64,000 bases of DNA from Rhizopus arrhizus (taxonomy: Eukaryota; Mucoromycota; Mucoromycetes; Mucorales; Rhizopodaceae). The DNA is taken from contig JAKZZE010000008.1 in NCBI GenBank assembly GCA_024220505.1, positions 558,001 to 622,000 on the forward strand, read 5' to 3'. Positions 11,914 through 24,539 of the stretch are shown in pieces. The position numbers and the translations under genes were made by a program. Position 1 is the stretch's first letter. Each line of letters starts with the position of its first letter. The notes under the pieces were generated by a model that worked only from the letters and a program-made list of their open reading frames with translations, was not told the DNA's origin and searched no databases.

Positions 11914-13333
11914 ATGTCCAAAAACGATTCTAAGTGTAATCCTATTTCTGGCAATAATCAACAAACTATCGCCGTACTGACCAAGAAAGAATGCCTGTTT
12001 TGCGACAAAGCATACGGTTGTTTTCAGAAGACGCGACAGCACATTTGTCGATATTGTAACAAGGAGGTGGGGCCACGTAGCGCAAACTTACACAATGTCT
12101 TTGGTGATATCGTTGTGCATGCCTACAATCAGAAGAATCTCAACAAATTCAAAAATCTGACGCAATGATTATTGTGAAATTCGCCTGCATCTCTTGTCGA
12201 AATGTGTTTGACTAAAAATCGGATCTTGCAAACCATGTTGATAGTGTGCACGTGATCAAGAAGACTTTAATTGAACAATTATCTTCAACTAATAATAATT
12301 GGATGGTGCAAGATCAAGATATTTCCTTGAAATTCAACTTGTTCGACGAATGTGCCAAGAGAAAGCAGCAACAACAATGCTTACCGTTGAAGACTCGTTT
12401 AACGAGCTTTTATCCTTGTCCGGTGTTCTTGTCCTGCAAAAAAGGTACAATTACCAAAGTTTGCCAACTCAGCTCTTTCCTCCTGAACTGCTACAGGCCA
12501 TGCGTGCAGATATAATCAATAAGTATCAACGTAAATCTTTCTATCTTCAACTCTTTTTGCGACTCAAAAGCATAATTCAGCAGTATGTGGATGACGAGAT
12601 GGATGAAGCACGCACAAAAATCGAGTTACTGACCATTTGCGAGCAAGGAAATGAGTATGAGCAGAGCGCGATCAACGCAGTGACCTCTCTTATTCCATTT
12701 CTCTACGATTGTAATATGAAACCGATATCCGAGATGCATTTAACCGCCAGCTATATTCATCCATTTGTACACGGCCTACTGTCTTCTAAAATGCCAACAA
12801 GAGTGGCGCATTGCTCAAATATGATTGCCGATGAGCTCCCTGATACCAACAATCAACCTGACTACAAGGTAGATATATATTCGCCCGGTTATGAATACCA
12901 ATTCACCAACGTATATGGTGAAGTGAAGCCCAATGCAAGTATATCCCCAACATTGGTTGTAAATGATGTTTACCGTCTTGAGATCTTCTGCAAAGACACG
13001 ATCGACAAGTTCAATTTGGAGCAAACCTTGGCGTTTCAAGTTGTCGGTAGTTACATAACCTTTTTCGTTATGACTTTATCCTATCACCAACTGTATACCT
13101 TTACTGAATTGACAAGATTCCACATTACAACCAAAAAAGCCGACTTTTTGAAAATGATTGGACACTTGGATAAGTTGGCTTTCATCTCCAGCACACACAA
13201 GGATCACTGTGTTCATTCGATCGCCAAACTGTCTTATCTTGCGTGCCCAACATTGTCTTGGACATATTTTGAAAGTTTGAAACACAATCTTGCATCACAA
13301 AAGCACTCCTTTGCATTGACACTTGAGAGATAG
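11914..13333 (+). pseudogene. Zinc-finger / PD-(D/E)XK-like gene relic between transposase copies
   Basis: Three frames together form one degraded gene. First frame (11914-12168): ECLFCDKAYGCFQ followed by TRQHICRYCNKEVGP, a Cys/His cluster resembling the first half of a FYVE-type or other treble-clef finger. Second frame (about 12165-12400): FACISCRNVFD, a TAA stop, then KSDLANHVDSVH, a C2H2 finger with a nonsense codon inside it. Third frame (12299-13333, open for 344 codons): helical, then HPFVHGLLSSKMPTRVAHCSN, and PDYKVDIYSP followed 13 residues on by YGEVKP. This PD...D...ExK layout suggests a PD-(D/E)XK nuclease fold (inference). The last 34 codons run into the right transposase repeat. 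It resembles multi-copy fungal families I know only as hypothetical proteins. Confidence 0.55.
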
Positions 13334-13842
13334 ATGTCTCTTTTACTTCCTTCCCTTGTTTTTTTTCCCCATCAAACTTCATGTATTTGTCTTTAGCTCC
13401 TCTACACTGAAATAAACTCTTTTGACACACACAAAAAAAAAAAAGGGATAAAACTAATAAGAATTGGCCAATTGGATTCAGTCCAGGAGAATATGGAGAT
13501 AGGTATACATATCAATCCTTGAGTATGAATATATTTTGCCATATCAGTCGAGCTGTGGATAGAAGTATGATCCATGTTAAGACGATATCCTTTCAATGCT
13601 GGATACTTGTTCATTTCATCAACAATACTCTTTATAAAGCTCAAATGGTGCTTCGTCACTGCTCCTATATTATAAGCATTAGCCTCACATTCAAGCTTTC
13701 TCTTTTCTGATATGCTTTGAAACACTCAGAGTAACGCTAACTAAGGCCAGTGGCAAGTATCAAACTGGGTAACTATAGCATAAGCGTTGGCTACTTTCAG
13801 CCTTAAAATTCGGTAAAGCTAACTTTTTATTTTGATAAATGA
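13231..13842 (-). mobile_element. Tc1/mariner-type transposase fragment, right copy
   Basis: On the minus strand one continuous frame (13725-13402) reads KRKLECEANAYNIG, TKHHLSFIKSIVDEMNKYP, ALKGYRLNMDHTSIH, so here the two blocks that are rearranged in the left copy keep their ancestral order. A frame change then gives VYLSPYSPGLNPIGQF. This is the catalytic half of a Tc1/IS630-type DDE transposase without its N-terminal DNA-binding domain. The copy shares about 99 percent identity with the left copy by eye, implying a recent duplication. Confidence 0.85.
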
Positions 13843-13905
13843 AGAATTAGCTTTCCGAAAAATGCATTTATTTCTTGTTTTTTTAAGTTAAATTATTAAG
13901 CTACA

Positions 13906-14124
13906 ATTGTCTGAACCTTAGACGTACTGTTTTCCTCTACCAGATTTACATTCTCTAGTTTGATAGCTTTTGTAGTGTTAATAGCTTGCCTGAAACCTAT
14001 ATGAACCATTTTCCTTTACTGAGCCTTTGCTCTCTAGCCGTAGGGCAATAAGTTATGTTTGAATTGCTACAGTCGTTTGAAATCTAGATGTACCAATTTC
14101 CTTTATTGGATCTTCACTCTCTAG
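13906..14124 (+). repeat. Degenerate tandem repeat, three units of about 80-87 bases
   Basis: Three units share the core pattern (T)TTTCCT-TAC followed after about 15 bases by CTCTCTAG or TTCTCTAG. The CTAG ends fall at 13958, 14037 and 14124. Each unit also carries a diverged upstream part (GAAxCTAxATGTACC-like). The repeat adjoins the right transposase copy and may be subterminal element DNA. Confidence 0.55.
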
Positions 14125-14962
14125 CGAGATGGTTACTGGGTTCTGAGATTTACAAGCATATTTTTTTTTTTGAAAGTAAAAAGTCTTTACCTTCTCGTGG
14201 TTATTCCTGTCAGTAAAAGCCTTTTGCTTTGAAGTGAAGAAAGACGTATTTAATGTTAAATAAAATATTTTGTATTTTAACTTTTATAATTATGTTTTCT
14301 AATGATACATGATTTATATAGAGGGAATGTTCATCTCTCTTTGCTTTACTAATGTCTATATCCGTGTTTATGAAAGTGTGAACAAGTGTTGTTATTACAT
14401 CAATAATAGATACATAAATAAGTGATCTATCATTTTTTAACTGTTCCTTTTTTATTTTGATTTCACACTGATGAACATGGCAGCAAGAAAACGAGTTAAA
14501 TAAAATAAATCCCAAGCATGAGAGTTATTTGAAGACATAGCTGATGCACACAAAAAATTTTGTAAGCATAACTATCTGTTGCGATGATTGCAATTGCCAT
14601 CCTAACATTTAAATAGACAAAGGAAAGATTAGGTATCTTATGGACACTTTTTTGACTTATTTTGAAATTACTAGTAAGTTACCTTATACAAACTATGTTT
14701 ATGCACTTTTTTCACATTTTTTCTAGTTAATTATAATGTTATTTAGTATGTTACTGTTAGTAGCCCACTGGAGTTCCAAGTGGATGGCAAAAGATAGTCA
14801 TGACCGATATGTCTTGACATGTTAAAGAAAAGATTTATACATTGGTGTTAGTTACAAAATTTTTAGATATAAACTGAAATTTTGCTGTTCAGGGTGGTTG
14901 TAGTTATCAGGATCTATTCTTATCCAAACTCATTTGTAAAAATTTAGTCCAGCATAACAAGA
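14125..14962. other. Gene-free AT-rich stretch
   Basis: No gene is supported. A 101-codon minus-strand frame at 14210-14515 is low complexity and shows no family pattern. Confidence 0.5.
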
Positions 14963-15818
14963 CTATATCTTATTGATATGCCAAACATGACAGTCAGAAT
15001 TAAGATATGAGGTTATCCCTTCGTCAGTCTCTTCATATGGTCCCATTAAATTTGTAATTTTTGAAAAGACGGATGTTTCAATGATGGTACATAATGATGA
15101 AGCAGTGGCATGGTGTAAATTGCTGCTGTGTGCATGCTTCATCTTTGACAGTTGCAAAGCTCCGACAATGGCTGCGTTATTTTCTGCATTAAAGTCAAAG
15201 ATTTAGTTAATGCCCGAGATAGCATTGTCTTGGAACAGTCCATATATTGTAATTGAATTTGATAAGTAACTGAATTCACTAACTTGAACTCCATGAGTCG
15301 ACAGTCCATAATTTCAGCCAGCACACGATAAAACTTTCTTTTCTTTTCGGAGCATCTTGTAATCAACAATGCTCGCTGGAAACTCTCTTCATAAGTGAAA
15401 GATTCGTCAAGATCAGATAGCAATTGGTCTTGGTTAAGCATTTGCTTTCTTTTCCGACACGACTGTCTATTTGAGCTCTTTTTACATAAATTCCCTTTTA
15501 TTCTATGTGGTATCAATTGAAACCTCTTGACATGAGGAGAGACTATTAATTGAGGATTCATTTTAAGCGAAAGAGACGACTTCAAATCTTTTGACAGACT
15601 CATTGCATTCAGTTCCTGCTAAGCCTAGTGATTGCGTTTTCAAAGCATATTTTGTCTGTAGTCATGGCAAACAAACAAAAAGAATATAAGTTTACTCTGA
15701 TGGACCTATTACAATTTTCTGCGACTGGATTTGAAGTGAACAAGTGCAGGTCTTTGAATCTAGAATTAGATATGTTTAATTCGAGTATTTGCACTTGCTC
15801 ACAAAAATCAGACTCCAT
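14963..15818 (-). pseudogene. Unrecognised minus-strand gene relic
   Basis: Three consecutive minus-strand frames look like pieces of one protein. The first is 15818-15609. The second, 15603-15139, includes LDESFTYEESFQRALLITRC and FYRVLAEIMDCRLMEFKLV. The third, 15200-14963, reads FNAENNAAIVGALQLSKM and ends CHVWHINKI. The second and third join through a one-base shift near 15195, and the first and second are separated by a stop. No family is recognised. Either unspliced introns or decay could explain the breaks; the shift inside an otherwise smooth sequence favours decay. Confidence 0.35.
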
Positions 15819-16053
15819 CTTATTTTCAAAGTCAGAACGTCCATAAAAGCTTTCCTATAATCTTATTTCAAGTTAAGAAGCCTATAGCAAATTACAGAGC
15901 ATGCATGTTTTAGATCGCCGCACATACTTTGCTCTGATTAGAACTGCGAAAATTCCTTTCAAAAAGGCCAGGAACAATAAAGTGATTCAGGGTCGTACAG
16001 CATTTATAAAAAATTTATCTTCTCTCTCTCTCTCTTTTTTTTTTTGGTTTTCC

Positions 16054-19000
16054 ATGGAAATATTTGGAATAGCAAAAAAAAATAAAAGAAAGGAACTTGA
16101 TTCCACTATAGTAACACCTAATTTACCAAGAAGGTCTTCAGTAACAAGTGAGAAAAACTCAGTTCCACCCGCAATGAAAAGTTACGTTTCAAGATCTTCA
16201 TCTATTTCCAATGATGAAGGCAGAATGTGTAAGTAAAAGTAAAAATTTGTAAAACCAGCACTTTTAATTTAAAAGATCATTATTCATTGATATAAACAGC
16301 TCGTAAATCATCTATTGACTACACAACGTTCTCTGACCGCGAAGTTGAGGATTTGTTTGAAAAAATGCTTGTAAAAGAAAAAAAAATCAAGACACTTTGA
16401 GCGCATGTTTGAAATTCGTACTCATTCAATATTTATTATCTACCAATAGACTAGGAGAGGTATACATGATCCTTCAGCTCGTTCAATGATGTTGGCTTTT
16501 CCAATCGAAAAAAAACTACTTATGATTTCACAAGATAAACAGGCAGACATGACAACAGCCAGCTCCAATACAATCTCTCAAGAAAGCCTTATTAATGAAG
16601 CAAACACAGACAAAAACTCACCAGAATATTACATTGACAAGTTCTTGGAGCCAAACATGAAAGGAGTGACACCACGTCTCGTAGCACATTTGGCTGTTAG
16701 TCTAAGAACGATGCCCTTAAGTTGGGTCAGGCAGTTTATTGAAGCAAGCGGATTGCAGATCATTACAAACCTTATTGGAACACTCAACATGGATGATAAA
16801 AAGTAAAAAAGTAGACATGTATTACGATGCAATTCCCCCTTTTTAAAAAAAGCATTTATTTGTTTTATTAGAACAGAAGCTGATCTCCAAATGGAAGTTG
16901 AAATTTTAAAGTGCTTCAAGTCACTTATCAATAACAGGGCAAGTTATCCAAGCACATATCCAGATCTGTACTTTTTTCTTATATTTCTTACATTGTAGTG
17001 GGGTGCTCGTGAAGTGATTTCTCATCCTCAATGTATCTATAATATCGTATTATCTCTTGTATCACCACCAATTCAGACAAGAAAGCTAGTCTGTGAAATA
17101 TTGGCTTTTGTGTGTCACGTCGATTTACCAAAAGGCCAAGAGATTGTACTCAAAGGATTAGATAAACTAAGCGAGCACCTGGGTGAATTTGGTCGATTTG
17201 ATGCTTGGCTAAAGTTACTGGAAGTCACGTTAGATGGTCGGGGAAAGATGGGAAGTTTGGTGGGTGCTAGTGAAGACGTCAAGAAAATGGCTGCTGGGGG
17301 TGACAATCACCTAAGCGACTTTGCGCTCTCTAACATGATGCTTGTGAATTCCTTGGTTTCGGTTATTGAAGATGTAGAGATTAGATTGCATTTGAGAAAC
17401 CAGTTGAATGCTAGTGGGTTGAATAGTATTATGCAAAAGATGTTGGATTTCAACAATGAACAACTAAAAAGGCACATCAGTATTTACAGACAAATGAGTG
17501 AAAATGACACAGAGGAAGTGATGGATATATGCAATGAAAAGATCATGACCAACATGAATGATCCTAGAGATTGTTTTGAAAGAATCTTGGATAAAGTAGA
17601 AGGAACTCGAAGCTACAACTTCTTTTTAAGCGCGCTTCAACATATCTTGATGATACAAGCCCAAGGAGATGTTCAGTAAGCCTTTGCTTCCCCTCTCTTT
17701 TGCTTTATTATGTATACTAAACATCACTAGGGTTCGATACTTTCAGATCCTGGATAAGCTTGTCACACAAGTAGTAATGGATAGAAAAGGAATCAAAAAT
17801 GAGGATTTTTCCTCTAATGGTTGGTCGGTAGCTATGCTTATTGACAAATTTGCTGAACAAGATCAAATCAACAAGTATATTCAGGAAGCAAAGGAAGCCA
17901 AGCAGTTGTATGAAAAAACCATCAAAGAAAAGCAGGAACTAGAGACTGAAATCAATTTGAAAGGAGATGGTTTGATAGGCCAGTTGCGTGACAAGATGAA
18001 TTCATTAGAAGATCTGTTGCGTATTTCCCGGAATACCATTGCAACCTTGCAGAGAAAATTAAAAGATACACAGCAAGAATACGAAATGAACATCACTGCT
18101 CTTGATCAACAGCTTCGTGAAATATACAGTAAAGCAGCAGCAGCCAACAATGATGTGAAGGAATCAGCTGAAAAAAATCAAAATGGTCAATTTGTGTTAG
18201 GAAGGGAGGAAGTGACGAGGGCCTACGACAGATTGAAGGCACAGGCTATACTGGAAGGAAAGCCAGAAGACAATGATTATCAAAATGTAAGAGCTGAAAA
18301 TGAACTATGCTTGAATACATTTAATTTTCATCATCTTTATCTTTGTAGCTTCCTCGTGCTGAAGGACTTTCAGACAAATTCAAATCTTCACTACAGGGAC
18401 AATTAAGCGGTGGACCTGTTGGATTGGTTATTCCAGGTACAGCTCCATTGATTGGATCCACTCGTCGCACACCTGTTAAGAAAACTTGGTTGACTGATAA
18501 CAGCCAGGCGATGGACGGAATAAAGATGAATGCTGAGCTTAAAGACCAAGTGGATCAATTGTTAAGCAAGGATGACCCTCTTATTGCAGGTGATCATTCT
18601 GATAAGCCAATCAGTGCCATGGCCGCTGAACTAGAACGAAAACTAAGACAACATAGTAATAAACAAGCAGTGGTAGATGCAATGAATACAGAAGCTAAGA
18701 TTCCCATCAGCGACTCACAACCACCTACCTCCATCGTTCCAACTGAAGATAATTCTGTTGCAGATGCGCCAATGGCAATTTCACCAGATCAACCACAAGA
18801 AACAAAAACATCATCTATAGATATTCCTATTCCCCCACCTCCTCCACCACCAATGTCTCTTTCATCTGTATCATCTACTATTTCTCCTGCACCCACATTA
18901 TCTACAGCAACAACAGCCGACAAAACTTTGTCTATTCCCATACCTCCACCTCCCCCATCCACAGTACCTTCAACAAACAATGCAGACATACCTTCTCCAC

Positions 19001-21293
19001 CCCCACCCCCACCTGTTTCTGGAAGCATACCAGTACCTCCGCCACCACCCGGAGTGCCACCATCGCCCGGAATTCCTGCTCCTCCACCACCACCTGGAGC
19101 TCCTGTGCCCCCACCTCCACCAGGCGCTCCCATGCCTCCTCCTCCACCAGGTGCCCCCATGCCTCCTCCTCCACCAGGTGCCCCCATGCCTCCTCCTCCG
19201 CCAGGTGCTCCCATGCCTCCAGGCGCTCCTGGGGCTCCACTGGCACCCTTTGGTCCAGCACGAAAAGTACTTCGTCACCAACCGAACGTGAAGACACGTG
19301 CTATTCAGTGGACTAAATTACAGGGTAATGCTGTTGGCAGGACAGTTTGGGGATCGAATGATGTTGACGAATTAGCACTTGAAGATGAAATGGATACACT
19401 GGGTATTTTTGATTCGATTGAATCCATGTTTGCACAAAAGGTTATTCAAGCAAAGAAACGCGTTGTACAGGAAGAAAAGAAGGAGATTCGTATTCTGGAT
19501 CAAAAGAAGGGATATAACATCAGTAAGTGTTGTGTACATATTCAATGAGTTGGTATTCAAAGGAAGTTTGATAGACATCGCTATACTGTCCAGACTCAAA
19601 AGTCTTTCAATGGAACAAATCGCAAAAGAGTTCTTGGCGGTCAATGACAAGATTTTAACCGAAAATTTCCTGGTCAACCTGCAGCAGTACGCTCCTACTC
19701 CTGAAGAGCAAGGAAGACTATCTGTTTTTGTAAAGAGTGCATCTGAGGAAGAATTGGAACAGTTGTCTGCTCCTGACGCATTCTGTGTTGAAGTAAGTGT
19801 CGATTGGTATGTTGGAAAAGTACAAAAGCTGATAACGCTCGGCCTCAATAGATGATGAAGATTGACCGTTACAAAGAAAGAATAGATAATATGTTGTTCC
19901 GTGCAACATTCGCTGAAAGACAGCAAAGTCTGTCCAAGGTAACATTGCTCATCATACGTTGCTCTTTGTTGATTAGCTTATAATTTATATACTTTAGCAC
20001 ATGGCTGCTGTTCTCAATGCTTCTGTTTCTCTCAAAGATTCATCTTCTTTCAAAGAATTGCTAAAAGTAAGGTTATATGTCTTTAATGAACTTTAGCATA
20101 ACCTCTTAGCCAACAAAATAGTTGATTCTTGTTCTTGGTAACTTTATGAATGGAAGCACTTTCCAAGGAGGTGCATTCGGTATTCGAATCGCTAGTATCA
20201 ACAAAGTAAGACCTCAGTGATAGGAGAAGAGGGGGGGGGGAGTTATAATCGATTAGATGCTAAATCAAACATTTAGCTAGTGGACACCAAAGGAACGGAA
20301 GGAAGTGTAACTTTACTACACTTTTTAGTTGACTCAGTTGAATCGAAATTCCCTAGATTACATGGATTTTTGGATGATTTGCAAGAATGCGGAGACGCTT
20401 GTAAAGGTGATGTATAAACAAGATGATGAATGCAAAACAAGACTAAAACATATTCCGTTTTGATTATAGTCACTTTACAAGATTTGGTCAAAGAATACAA
20501 TGAGATTCGAGTTGGCTTACAAAAGCTAATTCAAGAGTTGGACAATCACTACGAAGAAGATTATGAGGCACCTGAAGGCGACAACTATGCTGACATGATG
20601 AAGAAATTTAGAGATGAAGCTATTGAGAAGTTTGAAGAACTTGAAGTTAGATATACCTCGATGGATGTTGCCTATCGGGATGTTGTCACTTACTTTGGTG
20701 AAAATCCAGATCAAATGAAGCCAGATGAATTCTTTAGTATCTTCAAGACATTTACGTCTAGTTGGGAGGTAAGACTTTATATACATGATCTGTCAATTAA
20801 CCCATTTGATTTCTTTCATTAGCGTGCCATGAGTGATAACGTTACCGCAAAAAAGAAGATTGAGCTTAGAGAAAAGGCTAGACTTATTGAAGAGGCTCGC
20901 AAAGAAAAAATGAGGGCCCAAAAGTTGCGTTGTGTGGACACAAGCGAAAGTGAGTATAGCAATTGCATGACTGAAGAGTGAATTTTAACCCGTCCATCAT
21001 TTTTTTTAGCAAATACATCTGGAGCAGAAGAAGACAAGAATATTATGGATAATCTACTTGATAAACTACGTGCAGGAGAACTAGATACAAGCTTAAAGAG
21101 AAGCAAGCAAGAGAGAAGTGGAGTGTCTCGAGAAAAAAGAATGCAAAAGAGTGAATCTGTAGCTATTCTAGCAGAAGATTTATTGAAAAGTATACAAACA
21201 GAAGAAGGATCCCCTTCTTTACCCAGAAACTCTAATAGAATCAGAAGAAATAATGGAAAAGATGCAATTCTAGAAGAATTTGTTGCCTCATAA
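16054..21293 (+). CDS. Formin, Bni1/Diaphanous type, GBD-FH3-FH1-FH2-DAD (1456 aa)
   Basis: Fifteen exons: 16054-16228, 16300-16370, 16450-16802, 16872-16938, 16999-17675, 17731-18286, 18349-19522, 19575-19792, 19852-19938, 19998-20066, 20122-20205, 20277-20406, 20470-20768, 20823-20949, 21010-21293. All phases close. The Rho-binding/FH3 region spans about residues 70-450 (FEKMLTRRGIHDPSAR and FPIEKKLLMISQDKQ mark its start), then a coiled coil to about 630. FH1 (about 790-935) has repeated PPPPPGAP units, the profilin-actin landing site. FH2 (about 938-1320) holds QWTKLQGNAVGRTVW and VLGNFMNGSTFQGGAFGI. The autoinhibitory DAD is MDNLLDKLRAGELD at about 1374, followed by basic residues. It nucleates unbranched actin cables for polarised growth, switched on by Rho GTPase binding. 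Intron 4 has a GC donor. Confidence 0.97.
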
Positions 21294-21508
21294 AACAAAG
21301 GCATAATGAATCCCAACTAAATTATTTAAAAATAAATTTGTAATAAAAACTAATGTAATTTTAATCTTCTGTCAGTTGTACATGTAAAAACAATAATAAA
21401 GTAATAGCTTAACAAATCAATCCATGCCGGAAAAAAAAAAAAAAAAAAAAAAGTAAGAGTGATTTTTATTTCAGTGTTCAAATGAAGGCTGTTGCGAGTC
21501 TTTTCTGT

Positions 21509-23511
21509 TTACAGCGGTTCGTCTTCCCTGTTGACGACATCACGTAACTTGGATGCTGTGTTTTCCCTGTGTATTTCATCTAATTTTTCTCGTGATGCTT
21601 GAGGTAGCCGTTCATTTTCAATATCTGAGCGCCTAGCTTCTTCGAATGTGGTAATAGCTATATACAAATCCTGGTAAGTTCTCGACACAGAGGACAATGT
21701 CACTCAAAGCATTACCTCTTCTAAGACCTTCAGCCCCCAAACCCAAAGCACCAGTAGGTAATCTACTGGTGTTTGACATGGTCTTCAATTCCGTGATCAA
21801 CTCAGAGTTTTCTCTCAAAAGAGAGAAGGTACGCGACAGTTTGCCGATGGCTATAATCTTATTTCTAATAATTTGGCGTCTCTGTTCCGCAGCGTCATCC
21901 ACTTTATCTGCTTTTTGCTCTGATTCTGAGAGCTCCTCTTGGGAGCATATGTTCAAAATAGATAAAAGCATTATAGTCACTGTATTTCCTTTAGTTTCTA
22001 TTAAAAAAGTTTTGTTTTCCTCAAGTACCTTTTTCTCCAACGAATGGTAAACTCCAATCAAATACATTTTTGAAATTAGGAAGCCAGTAAGGATGAGGAC
22101 TGGCATTAAATTGACGGATGTTGAGTACATTGTTATCATAGCGAAGAATAGCTGCTTTGTTGTTGTATATGTCAATATAGTTGGGAGCAGAAAAAATAGT
22201 CATAAGTGAAGGAAATCCACTGGTTCTGCTTCTACGATACATTCGATATCTAGACTTAAAGTCAATTGGCTACAGCGTCTTTGTTTCTTTTTGAATTACC
22301 CATCTGCTTGCGCCTCATGAGCTCTGATAACTGATAATAGCTTGTTTCTGTCCAAGAAATTACAAACGGCGCGATAGCTAATCATCAAAAAATAAATAAA
22401 CCAAAAATACGCCTTTATCTTCTCTTTCAGATCTTTTTTTACTTACCCAAAATAATATGAGCATCCTCGAACATGGTTATGGTCAAATCTAGAGCTATCA
22501 TCTTCATCAAAGTCTTCAAATGGATCAGCCCACATTAAATCACACATGATACCGCTTGTCGGTGTCTCTTTGAATCGGTCAATCTATAAATAAAATTAGA
22601 TATAAAGAGGCAGTACAGCACAACAAAGGAAGTAAACATACACTTTCAATGTCTGATAGTGTCTTCAATTCTGGTGAAAGTCCACCATGCACACAAAGGA
22701 ATTGATCATTGACTACAGCAGCCAAAGGAAGACTGTCGAAGCATTCCATAGCATAATCATATACTTTGTAAGAATACTTTGTTTCGCCTAAAGAAAACCA
22801 ATCATTAGATTCTCTATAATGAATGAATTTGTATATTACACTCCATCTTAAAAGTAAAATATTCGGTTAAATGACGGCATTCATGATTACCACGCATCAA
22901 ATAAAACGAGTTTGGATACCACATTTTATAGGACCAAAGATAAAGTACACACTATATCATTTTGTAAGTTTAGGCAAGAAAAGTATGTAATATGCAAACC
23001 TCTATTGAAAAATAACCTCTATCAACATAATCACCCAGAAAGAGATATCTTGTGTCAGCAGGATTTCCACCTACTTCGAATAATTTCAAAAGGTCATAAT
23101 ATTGTCCATGAATATCCCCACAGATAGTAATAGGAGCAGGTATCCGTAACAAATTGGGTTCTTTCTTTATAATCTCGTTTGCACCTGCCAATATTTTCAA
23201 TGCTTGTTTTTCAGTCAACCGACCTTCTTGTCTAAAATGTTCACGCAAAAAATCAAGGTTGGGAAATCCTGGTCTCTCTTTTGACCACAATTCACTGTCT
23301 GCTGGTGTCTTGAATGCAGGTGGCTCTACGTCTTTATTTGAACAAGAAAAAAAAAAAAAGGTCGAGTTATAAAATACATTCTTTTTATTTTATTTTTTGT
23401 TTTACTTTTGCATATACGATCCTTTGTACTAACCACTGTTCCATTGTCAAGTACGAATTTCGACAGATCCACTTGAGACTTTCTTGGTCGTTCTTCAGAA
23501 ATGTCTGACAT
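21509..23511 (-). CDS. CNA1: Calcineurin A, Ca2+/calmodulin-dependent protein phosphatase catalytic subunit (514 aa)
   Basis: Nine minus-strand exons: 23511-23406, 23331-23000, 22951-22840, 22787-22642, 22583-22447, 22377-22300, 22249-22029, 21979-21716, 21657-21509. The metallophosphatase motifs are intact: [10 protein letters not shown] (from about residue 107), [25 protein letters not shown] and [13 protein letters not shown]. The calcineurin B-binding helix follows the core. The calmodulin-binding segment is [20 protein letters not shown], and the autoinhibitory stretch is [18 protein letters not shown]. It dephosphorylates Crz1/NFAT-type targets in calcium signalling and is the FK506/cyclosporin target; in Mucorales it influences morphology. 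The gene is convergent with the formin (215-base spacer). The first donor (after ICK) is the choice that keeps frame and family sequence. Confidence 0.97.
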
Positions 23512-24539
23512 TGCTTTTTTTAAAAAGAAAAAAAGCAAAACAAAACAAAAATATCACTTGTTTCCAACTGAGATTGAAGCATACGATGTTTATGCAATCT
23601 GTCCTTATTTTTCAGCCAATCATTTATTTTATATCTGCACCCAGTTTATTCCATAAATCTCCCTGATAATTTATCCTGTTGCGGCATCAAATAAAATCAT
23701 GTAGAAATAAGACTATAGAATCAAATTTATTCTCGTCTTTCAGGCTGAAAATTCAACCAAAATGATTCAGGCACAATAAATCTCAATAAAATGTTTTTAT
23801 AAGGTTTGTAAAGAGCCACCTATCATTCAGGTTTCCTAGTCGATCAGTTTATTATTTATAAAGTATTTCAACATGTCATTGGCTTTATTGTATAGTCATA
23901 AAGGCTCTTTTCTAATACTAAGCATACAAAATATTTATACTATTCATCAAGGTCAATCATAACTGACTTTTGATTTTGAATATCTTCTTGTTACACATAA
24001 AGGCATAGGTAAAGTAACTAGAATCTCTTACTCTTCAAATTTAAGAAAAAGATTATTTGATTTTCTAATGAATTATTAAAAGTCAAAAGCTTACATGGGG
24101 AAAAATTACAAAAAGAATAAAAAGGTACTTGTTAATAAAGAAAATTAATAAACACGTCTTGAAGTCTCTGAATATTTAATAGATAATGTACCTAAAATCC
24201 TTTTGATTACTGGTTCAAGGACATTTTTTTTTTTACTTTACTTTCAAAAGCTGTTAATAAACGAACATTTAAAAGGCTATATTTAAATCAGTCATTAGCT
24301 CAAATTCAATAACTCATTCTATTCTTCAGGTCTTTTGAAGGCAAGAAATGTCTGTATTCGTTCAAAGTAAAAGAAATTCATGCTTTGAAGAAAAGTAAAA
24401 CTCAGTGCATTTTTTATTGGATAAACCATGAACACCGTGTTTTTCAGTTTCTTTTTTTTTTTCAAAAAAAAAAAAAAAAAAAGGCAAAAAGTTTTTTTTT
24501 TGTTTTTTTGGTTTTCTCTCTTTCTCTTTTAATTATGAA
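23512..24539. other. Divergent intergenic region between calcineurin A and the sorting nexin
   Basis: About 1 kb without a gene. It should contain both promoters. Long A- and T-runs at about 24450-24510 sit just before the sorting nexin start, matching the T-rich leaders seen elsewhere here. Confidence 0.5.

Noticed and set aside
18789..19297. Long minus-strand frames rich in Gly, Trp or Val over the formin FH1 region
   Set aside because: They are mirror readings of the repeated proline codons.
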